A stretch of 64,000 nucleotides of DNA from Paraburkholderia sediminicola (lineage in GTDB: Bacteria > Pseudomonadota > Gammaproteobacteria > Burkholderiales > Burkholderiaceae). Positions 17,327-25,513 of this stretch are shown piece by piece. The DNA is taken from assembly GCF_902859805.1 (NCBI RefSeq), contig NZ_CADIKC010000001.1, forward strand, positions 186,001-250,000, read 5' to 3'. How positions within the stretch are numbered: the stretch's first letter is position 1; every line of letters starts with the position of its first letter. A program made the translations under genes and the position numbers. The notes beneath the pieces were generated by a model. It was not told where the DNA came from, made no database searches, and was given only the letters and a program-made list of their open reading frames with translations.

Positions 17327-18163
17327 TCAGAAGCATTCTTGTCTTGAATCTGCACCGTCAAGCACCCGTACGCAGTTGCCTGGCGCCCGCGCTGCTACTT
17401 TGCGTACGATGCGTGCCACCGGTGCCGGTTCAGGTGCCACCGGTACGGCCACCGGAATCTTCAGTAGCGACGCCTTGGTGGCGCCGATCGTGTCGGTAGC
17501 TTGTGGGTCGATCTGATTGCGCAACACAAGGGAAAGCGTGCCGATGCTGCGCGCCAGGTCGATCTTTTCAGCCTGCTCGGGCGACACTTCGAGCGTCACC
17601 GCATCGACGACTTTCGGTTTGGTCTCGTCGCGTCCAACTTCCTGCGCGACCGCAAGGACGAGAATCTTTTCGAGCACGATCTTCGAAATGTTCTGATCGC
17701 GCTGCGTGCTCGGGTCCTTGCTGTCTTTCTGTGTATTAACGATGATGTCGACGTAGTTGCCCGGCAATGCGAAGCCGGCGACACCGATCACATCGTTCAC
17801 ACGCACTGTGATCGCGCGCTTGCCTTCGTTGATGACCGCCGACAAACCGCCGAGCGTGCCGACCGGCGAGAGCTTCGCCTCGAGGATCGGCTCGCCGTGC
17901 AAGAGGCTTTCCTTCAGCACGCGGCCTTCCAGCTTTTGCATGTCGGTGAACGAACCCGGCGGCACACTGTTCGACGGCCAGTCCGCCACTTTGAGGAAAT
18001 CAGGCGAGATGCGTTGACCCAGGTTGATGTCAGACGCGGCCACGACGACTTTCGTCGTCGCGCTCGAGGTCTGCGACGTCATCCAGCGCGCCGCAAAAAC
18101 CACCGCGGTCAGGCCGGCAATCGTGGCGATCAGCAGCATGATTAAAGCGCGGGCATTTTTCAT
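17327..18163 (-). CDS. rcpC: RcpC/CpaB pilus assembly protein (SAF domain)
   Basis: 278 residues from the ATG at 18163, preceded by GGAGAACGAA. An N-terminal membrane anchor (residues ~3-24) is followed by a SAF domain (VVVAASDINLGQRISPDFLK at ~42-61) and the RcpC/CpaB domain (ITVRVNDVIGVAGFALPGNYV, shortened). It sits just upstream of the secretin gene, the usual rcpC-rcpA pair, and probably helps the secretin assemble or contact peptidoglycan. The C-terminal ~45 residues are Pro/Val-rich and end in a short, odd cysteine-containing tail. Confidence 0.92.
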   Translation of the reverse strand: MKNARALIMLLIATIAGLTAVVFAARWMTSQTSSATTKVVVAASDINLGQRISPDFLKVADWPSNSVPPGSFTDMQKLEGRVLKESLLHGEPILEAKLSPVGTLGGLSAVINEGKRAITVRVNDVIGVAGFALPGNYVDIIVNTQKDSKDPSTQRDQNISKIVLEKILVLAVAQEVGRDETKPKVVDAVTLEVSPEQAEKIDLARSIGTLSLVLRNQIDPQATDTIGATKASLLKIPVAVPVAPEPAPVARIVRKVAARAPGNCVRVLDGADSRQECF

Positions 18164-18235
18164 TTCGTTCTCCTGCATCCTGTCGTCTGTCGACGACGCT
18201 ATGAGAATTGAGCTACAGCATCCGATGACGGTGTA

Positions 18236-18478
18236 TTAGTTGAATTCCAGTGGGTGCAGCGGCGTCGAAGCGATGACATTGTGTCCAACCGCTGCCGCGC
18301 TATCGAGACGCGAGGTGGCATGCAGCGGCTCGCGCTGCATCTGTTCGCTGAGCCTGCGTCGCGCTTCCTGGATGATCACCAGCATCAGCAGGTCGATCGA
18401 TTGACCGCCGGTCGTTGCGCAGCGGTCCAACCCGTGTGCGGCCGGATGCCCGGCCGGCTTGATCGTTGTTCTCATCAC
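18236..18478 (-). CDS. Small Tad-locus ORF of unknown function
   Basis: About 80 residues from GTG 18478 (or ATG 18475). I do not recognise a family. It has a central helix-like segment (GGQSIDLLMLVIIQEARRRL) and no membrane segment or signal peptide. The start is preceded by CGGGGGATGT, the same G-rich box found before flp, rcpA and tadG, which is the main reason to list it. It lies between tadV and rcpC in the operon. It could be a small regulator or a chance frame. Confidence 0.4.
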   Translation of the reverse strand: MMRTTIKPAGHPAAHGLDRCATTGGQSIDLLMLVIIQEARRRLSEQMQREPLHATSRLDSAAAVGHNVIASTPLHPLEFN

Positions 18479-18669
18479 ATCCCCCGAATCTGGTTGGCCT
18501 TCCTGCGAAGGCGCTTTCCAGGTGAATCGTGTTTGCGCACCAGTGCAACAACGACGTCCCGGTTATCCTCTTAACGTGTGCCTCTCTACGGAGACTCAGG
18601 CCATTTGGGCCTCATGTCTTCACGCCGGCTGGTCAGAACCGTGCGTCACACCTTCCCTTGCCTGCCTCG

Positions 18670-19203
18670 TCACACGCTCGCGAATAACACGAACGTGCTG
18701 CCTATCGCTATCGCTACACCGTACGGTATGGTTCCGATCGAACCGTCCGCGAGGCCGCTGCGTCGCTGCACCATGCCGTCACCGGGCACAGCAGTCTCGA
18801 CCAGTAGCGAAGCGACCCCAATCAATCCCGTCAACATCTGGCGCCGCCTGAGCAACACCACCAGCGACCATGCACCGCCAATCGCAAAGGTCGCCAGTCC
18901 AATTTCGAATGCGCCGTATGCGCCGCAAAACGAACCGACAGCGGCCATCAGCTTTACGTCGCCTGCACCCATCAACCGCATCAGATAACCCGGCAGGAGC
19001 AACAAGCCACCCGTCAGACAACCACCTAACCACATTTGCATCCCTTCAACTGCCCCGTGGAGTACCACCTGCACCGGCAGCGCGACGACGAGCGCCGTGG
19101 CAACGAGCCAGTTCGGAATCCTTCGCGTGTGCACGTCCGACAACGCCGCGATCACGACGAACGCCAACACACAAGGTCCAATGGGAAAGGGCACACCGTT
19201 CAT
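18670..19203 (-). CDS. tadV: TadV/CpaA prepilin peptidase
   Basis: 177 residues, an A24-family membrane aspartic peptidase with about six hydrophobic segments. The two catalytic aspartates are visible: the first in ALSDVHTRRIPNW (~residue 23) and the second in the GxGD motif MGAGDVKLMAAVG (~residue 92). It cleaves the leader of Flp and of the TadE/TadF pseudopilins. It lacks the N-terminal methylase-type domain of PilD, as expected for CpaA. It lies directly after flp in the direction of transcription. Confidence 0.92.
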   Translation of the reverse strand: MNGVPFPIGPCVLAFVVIAALSDVHTRRIPNWLVATALVVALPVQVVLHGAVEGMQMWLGGCLTGGLLLLPGYLMRLMGAGDVKLMAAVGSFCGAYGAFEIGLATFAIGGAWSLVVLLRRRQMLTGLIGVASLLVETAVPGDGMVQRRSGLADGSIGTIPYGVAIAIGSTFVLFASV

Positions 19204-19324
19204 CGCACGCTCCGTTGTCAGGATCGACGCCGTTTCGGGACCGAGCCAGCCGTCGCTTTACCTCAACATGCTTGATGAGATAAAACAGACGACCGGACTC
19301 ACGGCCCTCTTCTGCTCGCAGCGA

Positions 19325-19504
19325 TCAGGGGACGGCAACGCCATTGAGCTTGTTCGCGATCTTGGTGAAGAGAGCGGAAATGTCCGTGCCCAACAAGGTC
19401 GCTGCCGTGATAATCCCCACCGCAATCAGCCCGGCCAGCAGGCCGTATTCGATCGCTGCAACACCGTCTTCTTCGCGCAGAAATTGTTGGATCGTGTTCT
19501 TCAT
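19325..19504 (-). CDS. flp: Flp/Fap major pilin
   Basis: 59 residues from the ATG at 19504. The Flp processing motif G-x4-EY is present as DGVAAIEYGL (cut after G14), followed by a single hydrophobic helix (LLAGLIAVGIITAATLLGT) and a short tail ending KLNGVAVP. This is the pilus fibre subunit. It is the first gene of the minus-strand Tad locus; TTACGGGGGTTAGC precedes the start. The pilin is usually made in large amounts, so a terminator or processing site before tadV would be expected. I did not see a convincing one in the 121 bases between them. Confidence 0.95.
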   Translation of the reverse strand: MKNTIQQFLREEDGVAAIEYGLLAGLIAVGIITAATLLGTDISALFTKIANKLNGVAVP

Positions 19505-20577
19505 GCTAACCCCCGTAAGAGTGAAAGTTGACTTCGATTTGTGCCGCACCAGTTGCCTGAAAACAGGTCCACCGGTGCGGCGTTGAGGTCCGTCCACAGA
19601 GACGGAAAAAGTGGCGAGGTCAGCGCTTCGCGTTGTCCCGGTCGCGAATTTTCGATACCCCGTATCGATCGTTCGCGCCGTGCTTTATCGACATCCGTTT
19701 TTCGTTGGCCCCGCCGCACCCCGTAAAGCGCGTTGAACTCCCCGACGCGTTCTACGAAGACTGTTGCTGCTGCCGGGATTTTTTCTGCTGCTTCTGCTCG
19801 TTTGCTGCTTCCCGGCTGCAACGTGTTTCGCTTTGTGACTCACTTATTGCACGCGCTGTGCCATGTACCCTCAAAGCCTTGCTGGACGGCGATGAGCGAT
19901 TCGGCGCACCCCGCAGAAGGGGGTTCGCATCACGCGATGATTCGCGTTTGATACGCCATGAGCGGCCGTGGCGGCGGGTTGCCGCGATGCGCCACGTGTG
20001 ATTTCCGAAGGGTGGGGAAACCCTCAGCCATGATGACTGGCAATGGTTTGACGAATGCTCAGGTCAAAAATGCCGGGTCTCAACACACAAAAGTAGCTTT
20101 TACGGGTCGCGGACCGGTGTGTCGCAAGCTTGAGACAGCAAGCCTCCGTTTTGGGCGACAGGTTGCGAGATTGACGCGGCCTGCGTCTGCATCGCTATGT
20201 GTGCTGGCCCGCACTACGGGGATTGACGGTGGATTTATGAATCGCTTGGACGTGGGACAGGCAGGCTGCCGCACACATTTTTTTGTGTGGCGTAAGCGGT
20301 GCGCCCGCTTCGCCTCACGCTATGCGCAGCGCCTTGCTGGACGCGCGTTACGCGGCGAAACGATGCATTGCAAACGATGGTGTTTTGCTGGCGGCGGATA
20401 AAGAAACCGCACACCCCACGCGTCGCGTAGCGTCCTGGATGCTCGCGAAGCACACGGCGTCCGGCTTAGTTCAGCGCTGAGTAAGATGCGGCAAGAAATG
20501 GCCGGTTTTGATTCATGTGGAGCGCAGAGAGATCCATGTCGATGCGCAGCGTACTTACGCTGCTTGCGACTCAAGAC
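19505..20577. repeat. Gene-free kilobase, probable dispersed Burkholderiaceae repeat
   Basis: No frame on either strand has gene-like features, although several short ones are open. From about 19730 to 20500 the conceptual translations (for example PAEGGSHHAMIRV, SGRGGGLPRCATCDFRRVGK, ETASLRFGRQVARLTRPASA, TAYATQKNVCGSLPVPRPS) match wording I remember from many spurious 'hypothetical protein' entries in Paraburkholderia genomes. That points to a repeated non-coding element. This is recollection, not a database result. The flp promoter should lie in the part nearest 19505. Confidence 0.45.
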
Positions 20578-21291
20578 TCAATATTCCACGAGGATGGTGA
20601 CGCGGCGATTCGCGGCGCGCGCTGCGGCATCGTCGCCGATGATCAGGGGGAAGTTGTCCGCCCTGCCAATGGCGGCCATTCTGTGAGGTTCGATGCCCTT
20701 GTCGGCAAAGAATCGAACCACGGCGCCGGCTCGTGCCGACGACAGCTCCCAGTTGGATTCGTACTTCGCTGTCGATATCGGCACGCTGTCCGTGTGCCCC
20801 TCGACGAGGATGTTGTTCTTCGAGCGGTCGCGCAGCACGCCTGCGATCTGATCCAGGACGCCGAACGACTCCGGCAACAGGCGCGCGTCGCCCGAGTTGA
20901 AGAGAATTTTTGCGTTGATGGCGATTTCCACGCCCTGTGAGGCACTCGAAATCGTGATCTGCCGGTTGTCCTGAAGCGGCGCCAGCAACGAAAGAAGCTG
21001 CCGCCTCGCGGCTTCCGGTGCGCCGGGCACGGCGACCACCGGCGCGTGGGCGCTGCCGGCAGCCGTCGCCGCTTTCACCTCGCGGTGCTCGAGCATTCTG
21101 ACTTCGAGCTCCCGGTTCTTCGCCAGCTGCAGCGCGTAAAGCGCGAGGAACAGCACCATCAGGGTGGTGATGAGGTCCGCGTAGGAGATCAACCAGCGGC
21201 CGGATTGCGCCTCGCCATCGCCGTCGTCATCGTCGTGCCGATAGCCGGCTTTGTCCGCCGCAAGGCGCTTGTTACCCGAGGAGATTGTCAT
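20578..21291 (-). CDS. MotB-like stator protein with OmpA peptidoglycan-binding domain
   Basis: 237 residues. A cytoplasmic N-terminus rich in Asp (HDDDDGDGEAQSG) is followed by one membrane helix containing the MotB proton-channel aspartate (SYADLITTLMVLFLALYALQ, residues ~36-55). Next come a linker and an OmpA/MotB domain with LVEGHTDSVPIS and SSARAGAVVRFF, ending NRRVTILVEY. It would anchor a stator to peptidoglycan. It is transcribed 103 bases after the MotA-like gene. No flagellar structural gene is nearby, so it may serve a non-flagellar machine or be a second stator set. Confidence 0.88.
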   Translation of the reverse strand: MTISSGNKRLAADKAGYRHDDDDGDGEAQSGRWLISYADLITTLMVLFLALYALQLAKNRELEVRMLEHREVKAATAAGSAHAPVVAVPGAPEAARRQLLSLLAPLQDNRQITISSASQGVEIAINAKILFNSGDARLLPESFGVLDQIAGVLRDRSKNNILVEGHTDSVPISTAKYESNWELSSARAGAVVRFFADKGIEPHRMAAIGRADNFPLIIGDDAAARAANRRVTILVEY

Positions 21292-21394
21292 GCTCGAAAC
21301 GTCTGCTTCCGAATTGCGTTTGAATGGGCGCCTGGCGCGTTAGCGCCCACCGAGCGAGGCCGGCTATCCGGAGTTATCCCATGGCGATCCCTGG

Positions 21395-22159
21395 TTACCC
21401 TAGCAACTCCGCCGATCGTTCCCGGACGTCACCCGCGAGCCGGGTTTCGATCGTATGGGGCGACTCCTTGCGCGAAATCGCGAGCAAGCCATCGAGGTAC
21501 AAGCGTCTGAAGCGCAATTCGCTATCCACCTGCGCCCTGATCTTTCCGTACAGCGGCAGGAAAACCAGATTCGCCAGCGCAAGACCGTACAGCGTGGCCA
21601 CAAAGGCGACTGCAATCCCTTGCCCGAGTTGTGCCGGCTCGAGCATGTGTCCCGTGACCTGAATCAGGCCGAGCACCGCCCCTAAAATGCCGAACGTGGG
21701 CGCATAGCCGCCGGCCTGCTGCCATATCCGCGCGGCCGCCATGTGGTTGCGCTCGTAAGCATCCAGTTCGCGTTGCAAGGCGTCTTCAAGCACGGCCGTC
21801 GACACTCCGTTGGCCAGAAGCTCGAGACCTCGCTTGGCAAACGGATTGATGTCGCCCGCCTCGATCGACTCGAATACGAGCATGCCGTTCAGCTTCGCCT
21901 GATCGCCCCACTCGAGCAGGACCGACAAGCTTTGCCGGTCGACCTGCCGCGCTTTCACAAACGCGAGCCGCAGTTGCTTTACGCCGTCATAAAACCTTGC
22001 CCAGGTGTTCTGGATCATCACCGCACCGAAGGTGCCGCCCAAAACGATGACGAACGCCTCCAGCTGAAACAGCGAAGTGAAGTGACCACCCTCGAGCGAA
22101 AATCCGGCCACGATGGCGGTCACGCCGAACAAGGCGCCAAATAGCGTCAAAAGATCCAT
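21395..22159 (-). CDS. MotA-like stator protein
   Basis: 254 residues with four membrane segments (~4-22, ~32-50, ~145-168 and ~182-200). The two family prolines that couple proton flow to movement are present, in GYAPTFGILGAVLGLIQV and LVFLPLYGKI. The cytoplasmic loop (ESIEAGDINPFAKRGLELLA) has the charged residues that touch FliG in MotA. The length is that of an ordinary MotA/PomA, without the long tail of ZorA. ATG 22159 is preceded by GAGAGGATGT. It follows the cNMP-FliG gene by 70 bases and is probably co-transcribed with it. Confidence 0.9.
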   Translation of the reverse strand: MDLLTLFGALFGVTAIVAGFSLEGGHFTSLFQLEAFVIVLGGTFGAVMIQNTWARFYDGVKQLRLAFVKARQVDRQSLSVLLEWGDQAKLNGMLVFESIEAGDINPFAKRGLELLANGVSTAVLEDALQRELDAYERNHMAAARIWQQAGGYAPTFGILGAVLGLIQVTGHMLEPAQLGQGIAVAFVATLYGLALANLVFLPLYGKIRAQVDSELRFRRLYLDGLLAISRKESPHTIETRLAGDVRERSAELLG

Positions 22160-22229
22160 ACATCCTCTCGAACGGCTGCCCCGGTGATCGGACTGGACCT
22201 GAAAGCGTCCGCGGTCCGACCGTCAGGCC

Positions 22230-23468
22230 TCAGGCATCCACGTTGGAAAGCGGCGCCGCAGACGGCGATTTGATCGAACGCACGGTCTCGATGAAGCGCT
22301 CTTCGATCTCGGCAATCTCGAGCGGATCGATCTTGATCTCACGGCGCATGACCCACGACACCTCCTTCTTGCGCGCCTCGGTCATCACCGAGAACAGGCG
22401 ATCGCAAATCGGCTCGCCTGTCACGGCGGAAAGCAGTTTCGCGAGGTCATAGGTGTCGAAAGCGCTGATGGCTTCGAACAGGGTTCGCTGGTCGACAAAC
22501 TCAAGATCGGCCAGCGACTTCAGCTCGCTCGCGCCACGGGGAGTACGCCGGGAAAAATACGTGATGCCCTTTTCCTCGACGTAATTCAACACTTTGGTCT
22601 TGCGAAACGCGAAGATGTCTTCGGCGATTTCCGCATGCGAGAGCTTGTTGAGAATCAGATTCTTCTCGACGCCAATCAGGGCTTCCAGGTCGGCCAGTTC
22701 GATCAGTTCCAGTTCGCTGTTGATCGACACGTCGAGATCGTGATCCGCCACCTGCTGGGCCCGTTCCGTGATCCGCACGGGATCGAAAGTCACGAGCTGC
22801 CGGCCGGCTGCGCCGTCCTGCGCCGAATAGCGTGCCGACAGGGTGCTCACACGATCGGAGCGGCCCGGTTCGAGCGTGACGAGATTGAGTTTTTCCATGC
22901 GCTTGAGCATGGCCATCACATGCGGGCGGGAATGGCCGGCAATCGCATGACACTTCTTGATGACTTCGGGCAGGGGCACTGAGCACTCCTCCCCCTGACC
23001 GCGGCGCGCGCGTCCATCCACCCGGTCCGCGCTCTCGATACCCGCCATCAGCGACAGAACATGCGCGTAGGAGAGAACCCCTGGCAGAAAATCAGCATGC
23101 GTATTGGTGGCGAGAACATCGTCCTTCTTCTTCACGCGTCGAATCATGGTGCGCACGATGTGGCGCAGCAGCGGCGATACGCGTTCGAGTTCCTCTTCCA
23201 CGACGCTTGCCGCAATCACGGTCAATTGACAGAAGCTGATGGCTTTCGCGGTGTGCGCTCGTGGCTCGGCTGGCAACAACGAGGCTTCGCCAAAAAACTC
23301 ACCCTTGCCGAGCGTAGCGAGAATGACTTTCTTTTCGTCGCACTGAGTGGAGATTTCGACTTTGCCGTCTGCGATTACGTAGATGACGGCGTCGCCCGCG
23401 AAGCCTTCGGAATAGATGACTTCGCCCGGAGCCGCTGCGCGCGACCATGGCGATCGTTGCTGATTCAA
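22230..23468 (-). CDS. Cyclic-nucleotide-binding protein with FliG-like C-terminal domain
   Basis: 412 residues from a TTG start preceded by CGGGGGATTGAATT. Residues ~13-125 are a cNMP-binding domain with the phosphate cassette FFGEASLLPAEPRAHTAKA (58-76). Residues ~160-205 look like a winged helix (SRPHVMAMLKRMEKLNLVTL). Residues ~318-400 align by eye with the FliG C-terminal motor domain: LADLEFVDQRTLFEAI matches the FEDL..LDDRSIQ..L region, FDTYDLAKLLSAVTGE the next helix, then RLFSVMTEARKKEV and IAEIEERFIETVRSI. FliG is the rotor protein that MotA pushes on. Its place upstream of MotA- and MotB-like genes suggests a rotor or clutch gated by a nucleotide. The FliG match is my own reading and not a search result. 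Confidence 0.75.
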   Translation of the reverse strand: MNQQRSPWSRAAAPGEVIYSEGFAGDAVIYVIADGKVEISTQCDEKKVILATLGKGEFFGEASLLPAEPRAHTAKAISFCQLTVIAASVVEEELERVSPLLRHIVRTMIRRVKKKDDVLATNTHADFLPGVLSYAHVLSLMAGIESADRVDGRARRGQGEECSVPLPEVIKKCHAIAGHSRPHVMAMLKRMEKLNLVTLEPGRSDRVSTLSARYSAQDGAAGRQLVTFDPVRITERAQQVADHDLDVSINSELELIELADLEALIGVEKNLILNKLSHAEIAEDIFAFRKTKVLNYVEEKGITYFSRRTPRGASELKSLADLEFVDQRTLFEAISAFDTYDLAKLLSAVTGEPICDRLFSVMTEARKKEVSWVMRREIKIDPLEIAEIEERFIETVRSIKSPSAAPLSNVDA

Positions 23469-23740
23469 AATTCAATCCCCCGTAGAGCTATTGCCTCGCA
23501 CATCCCGCGTCTTCATGAGGCACGGGTATGTGCGATGGTCCTGACTTATTTGACTGGATAACGACATGCAAAACGCAAATCTTTAACCCTCTCAATCGTC
23601 AGACATAATCGTGCAAATAGCGCAAACGTTTGGCAGGCCGTGAGATTACGTAAGGGATTGGCCTTCATGCCCGGGGTTCATCAGCAGCGCGAGGCACACG
23701 CCCGGCATACGAGGTGAGCTCTGATCGCGCCGTATCCGCA

Positions 23741-23944
23741 TCATTGCCGTGCGCCTGTACGCAGACGCTCCAGTAACTCGCGGCCCTGACGGGTCAGTTG
23801 CAGTGTCGAACCTTGCCGGTCACGCTGCCGGATTTCCACCAGCTCGTAACGGCGTAACGCCAGTACGTCCGGATCGAAAGCTTCCAACCGCTTGTCCGTG
23901 TCGCCAAGCAGCATGAGTGTCGCAAGTTCGTGGTGGCTGAGCAT
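23741..23944 (-). CDS. Small winged-helix-like protein of unknown function
   Basis: 67 residues starting at ATG 23944 with GGAGGTATCGG just upstream, a strong ribosome-binding site. The sequence reads like the recognition and wing part of a small MarR/PadR-type winged helix: ALRRYELVEIRQRDRQGSTL, then QLTRQGRELLERL. There is no sensing domain. It stands alone between the cNMP-FliG gene and the aminotransferase gene. It could bind DNA, but no target is evident. Confidence 0.65.
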   Translation of the reverse strand: MLSHHELATLMLLGDTDKRLEAFDPDVLALRRYELVEIRQRDRQGSTLQLTRQGRELLERLRTGARQ

Positions 23945-24111
23945 CCGATACCTCCATTGATCGATACATGGGCGATGGAGGCATCCTAGACAAACGACAC
24001 TACAGTTAGGCTACGGTCGTGTTTCGACGGATTACCTGCAGTGCTGTAAGCGCCGGCGCTAACCGTTGATGCGTCGCGCGGCGGAGGTGGTGAGCGAGGC
24101 GCGTGAGTAAA

Positions 24112-24137
24112 GGGGCGCAATAGTTTCTGTGCGCCCC
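24112..24137 (-). terminator. Candidate rho-independent terminator after the aminotransferase gene
   Basis: A perfect 8-base stem, GGGGCGCA / TGCGCCCC, encloses a 10-base loop. On the minus strand it is followed by TTTAC, a short T-run. It lies 47 bases beyond the stop of the aminotransferase gene. A third copy of GGGGCGC at 24157-24163 can pair with the same arm and form an alternative stem. Confidence 0.55.
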
Positions 24138-24183
24138 GTAATTGGGGTCTGCGTATGGGGCGCGACGACGCCGCCTTACAGCC

Positions 24184-25458
24184 TTACAGTGTCATTAGTG
24201 TTTCTGTAATAGAAAGAAAGCGTTCGACGTCGCTGGGTGCTTGACAATGCAGCGGAGAAATCCGCACAGCGCCCGCCAGATTGAATGACTTCAGCATACG
24301 GCCGGAGTACAGACTCGAGGCGATCCGCTCGTAGACGATCACGCCGCGCTTCTCGTACTCGCGCACCGCGTCGGTCGGGCTCAGATTCGCGAAGCCGATA
24401 CCGAGGATCAGGGCGCGCTTCGTGAGATCGGCGTGATCCCAGAACACCTCCACGCCATCGAGCCGCCGCAAACCGCGCCGCCCACCCTGGCCATCGAGCA
24501 ACGCTGCCAGCAGCGCGCGCTCATGCAGCTCGATGCGTTTCATCCCTTCCACGAAAAGCTCGCGGCGCGTATCGGCATCGCTGAACTGGCCGCCGATCCA
24601 CGTCACGTACTCGACAATCTCGGTCACGACCGCGAACTGCGCGGGCGCCGGGCTGCCGAGTTCCCACACGCCTTCCTGCTTCGCGTCGAGGCGGTGATGC
24701 GGCAGAGCGGCCACACGAGGCGACAGCCACGAGATGCCGGAGCCGCGGCAACCAAAAAACTTGTAGGGCGCGAAATTGATGCCGTCGACCGGTGTCTTCT
24801 GCAGGTCGATGACGCCGTGCGGCGCGTGCTGAACCGCATCCACGACGATGAAGAGTCCGGGTTTCTTTTCTCGCGCGCGCTCGACAAGCGTCGCGATATC
24901 GAACTTGGCACCGGAAATATTCGACGCGTACATCACGCTGAGCAGCGCCGTATCCGCGTCGATCAACGACAGAATCGCATCCACGTCCACGCCGCCCGTC
25001 TCCGGATTGCTGGGCGCAACACGCAACGATTTACCCGTGCGTTGCGCGTAGTACGTCATCGCGTCGAAAGAGGACGGATGTTCGAGGATCGTCGTGACGG
25101 CGTTGGTGCCCGGCACGTTTTCCATGATCGCGCGCACCATGTCGAACATCGCGCCCGACGCGGTCAACGATGGGTAGATGCTGCCGTCCTTCGCGTTGAG
25201 GATCGTGCGGATGTCCGCCTCGCCGCGCGCCTGAACGTCCTGCAGATGGCGTGCGCGTGCATGGATGCGCTCCGGGCAATCGGGCAGTGCATCGATTCGC
25301 GCGAACGCCTCGACGGCCGCCTTGAGGCGGAACGAGCCGCCCGCGTTGTCGAAGAAGAGTCGCTCGCTTCCGTCGATGTCGTGGTCGACATGGTGGAAAC
25401 GCGCCTTGATCTCCTGCATCAACGACTCGGAAAAGAACTCGCCTTGATTACTGCTCAT
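24184..25458 (-). CDS. PLP-dependent class V aminotransferase, cysteine-desulfurase-like
   Basis: 424 residues from ATG 25458, preceded by GGAGCATTCAG. It has the fold-type I, class V pattern: FDNAGGSFRLKAAVEAF near the start, ILEHPSSFDAMTY in the middle, VVDAVQHAPHG holding the PLP-pairing Asp, and FAPYKFFGCRGSGISWL with the PLP lysine. No active-site cysteine loop of the IscS type is obvious, so it may act as a lyase or aminotransferase and not as a desulfurase. It follows a DAACS symporter gene by 55 bases, so the pair probably takes up and breaks down one amino acid or dicarboxylate. The substrate is unknown. Confidence 0.85.
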   Translation of the reverse strand: MSSNQGEFFSESLMQEIKARFHHVDHDIDGSERLFFDNAGGSFRLKAAVEAFARIDALPDCPERIHARARHLQDVQARGEADIRTILNAKDGSIYPSLTASGAMFDMVRAIMENVPGTNAVTTILEHPSSFDAMTYYAQRTGKSLRVAPSNPETGGVDVDAILSLIDADTALLSVMYASNISGAKFDIATLVERAREKKPGLFIVVDAVQHAPHGVIDLQKTPVDGINFAPYKFFGCRGSGISWLSPRVAALPHHRLDAKQEGVWELGSPAPAQFAVVTEIVEYVTWIGGQFSDADTRRELFVEGMKRIELHERALLAALLDGQGGRRGLRRLDGVEVFWDHADLTKRALILGIGFANLSPTDAVREYEKRGVIVYERIASSLYSGRMLKSFNLAGAVRISPLHCQAPSDVERFLSITETLMTL

Positions 25459-25513
25459 CTGAATGCTCCTGATCTCTCTACTCAGTGATTGTCGTGCTGC
25501 GAACCGTACCCGC

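Noticed and set aside
20578..23468. Zorya anti-phage system, because of adjacent MotA- and MotB-like genes
   Set aside because: The MotA-like protein has normal length without the long ZorA tail, and no ZorC, ZorD or ZorE gene is nearby.
23469..23740. Possible gene or promoter element between the cNMP-FliG gene and the small winged-helix gene
   Set aside because: Only short frames are open; apart from the CGGGGG leader box I saw no clear element.
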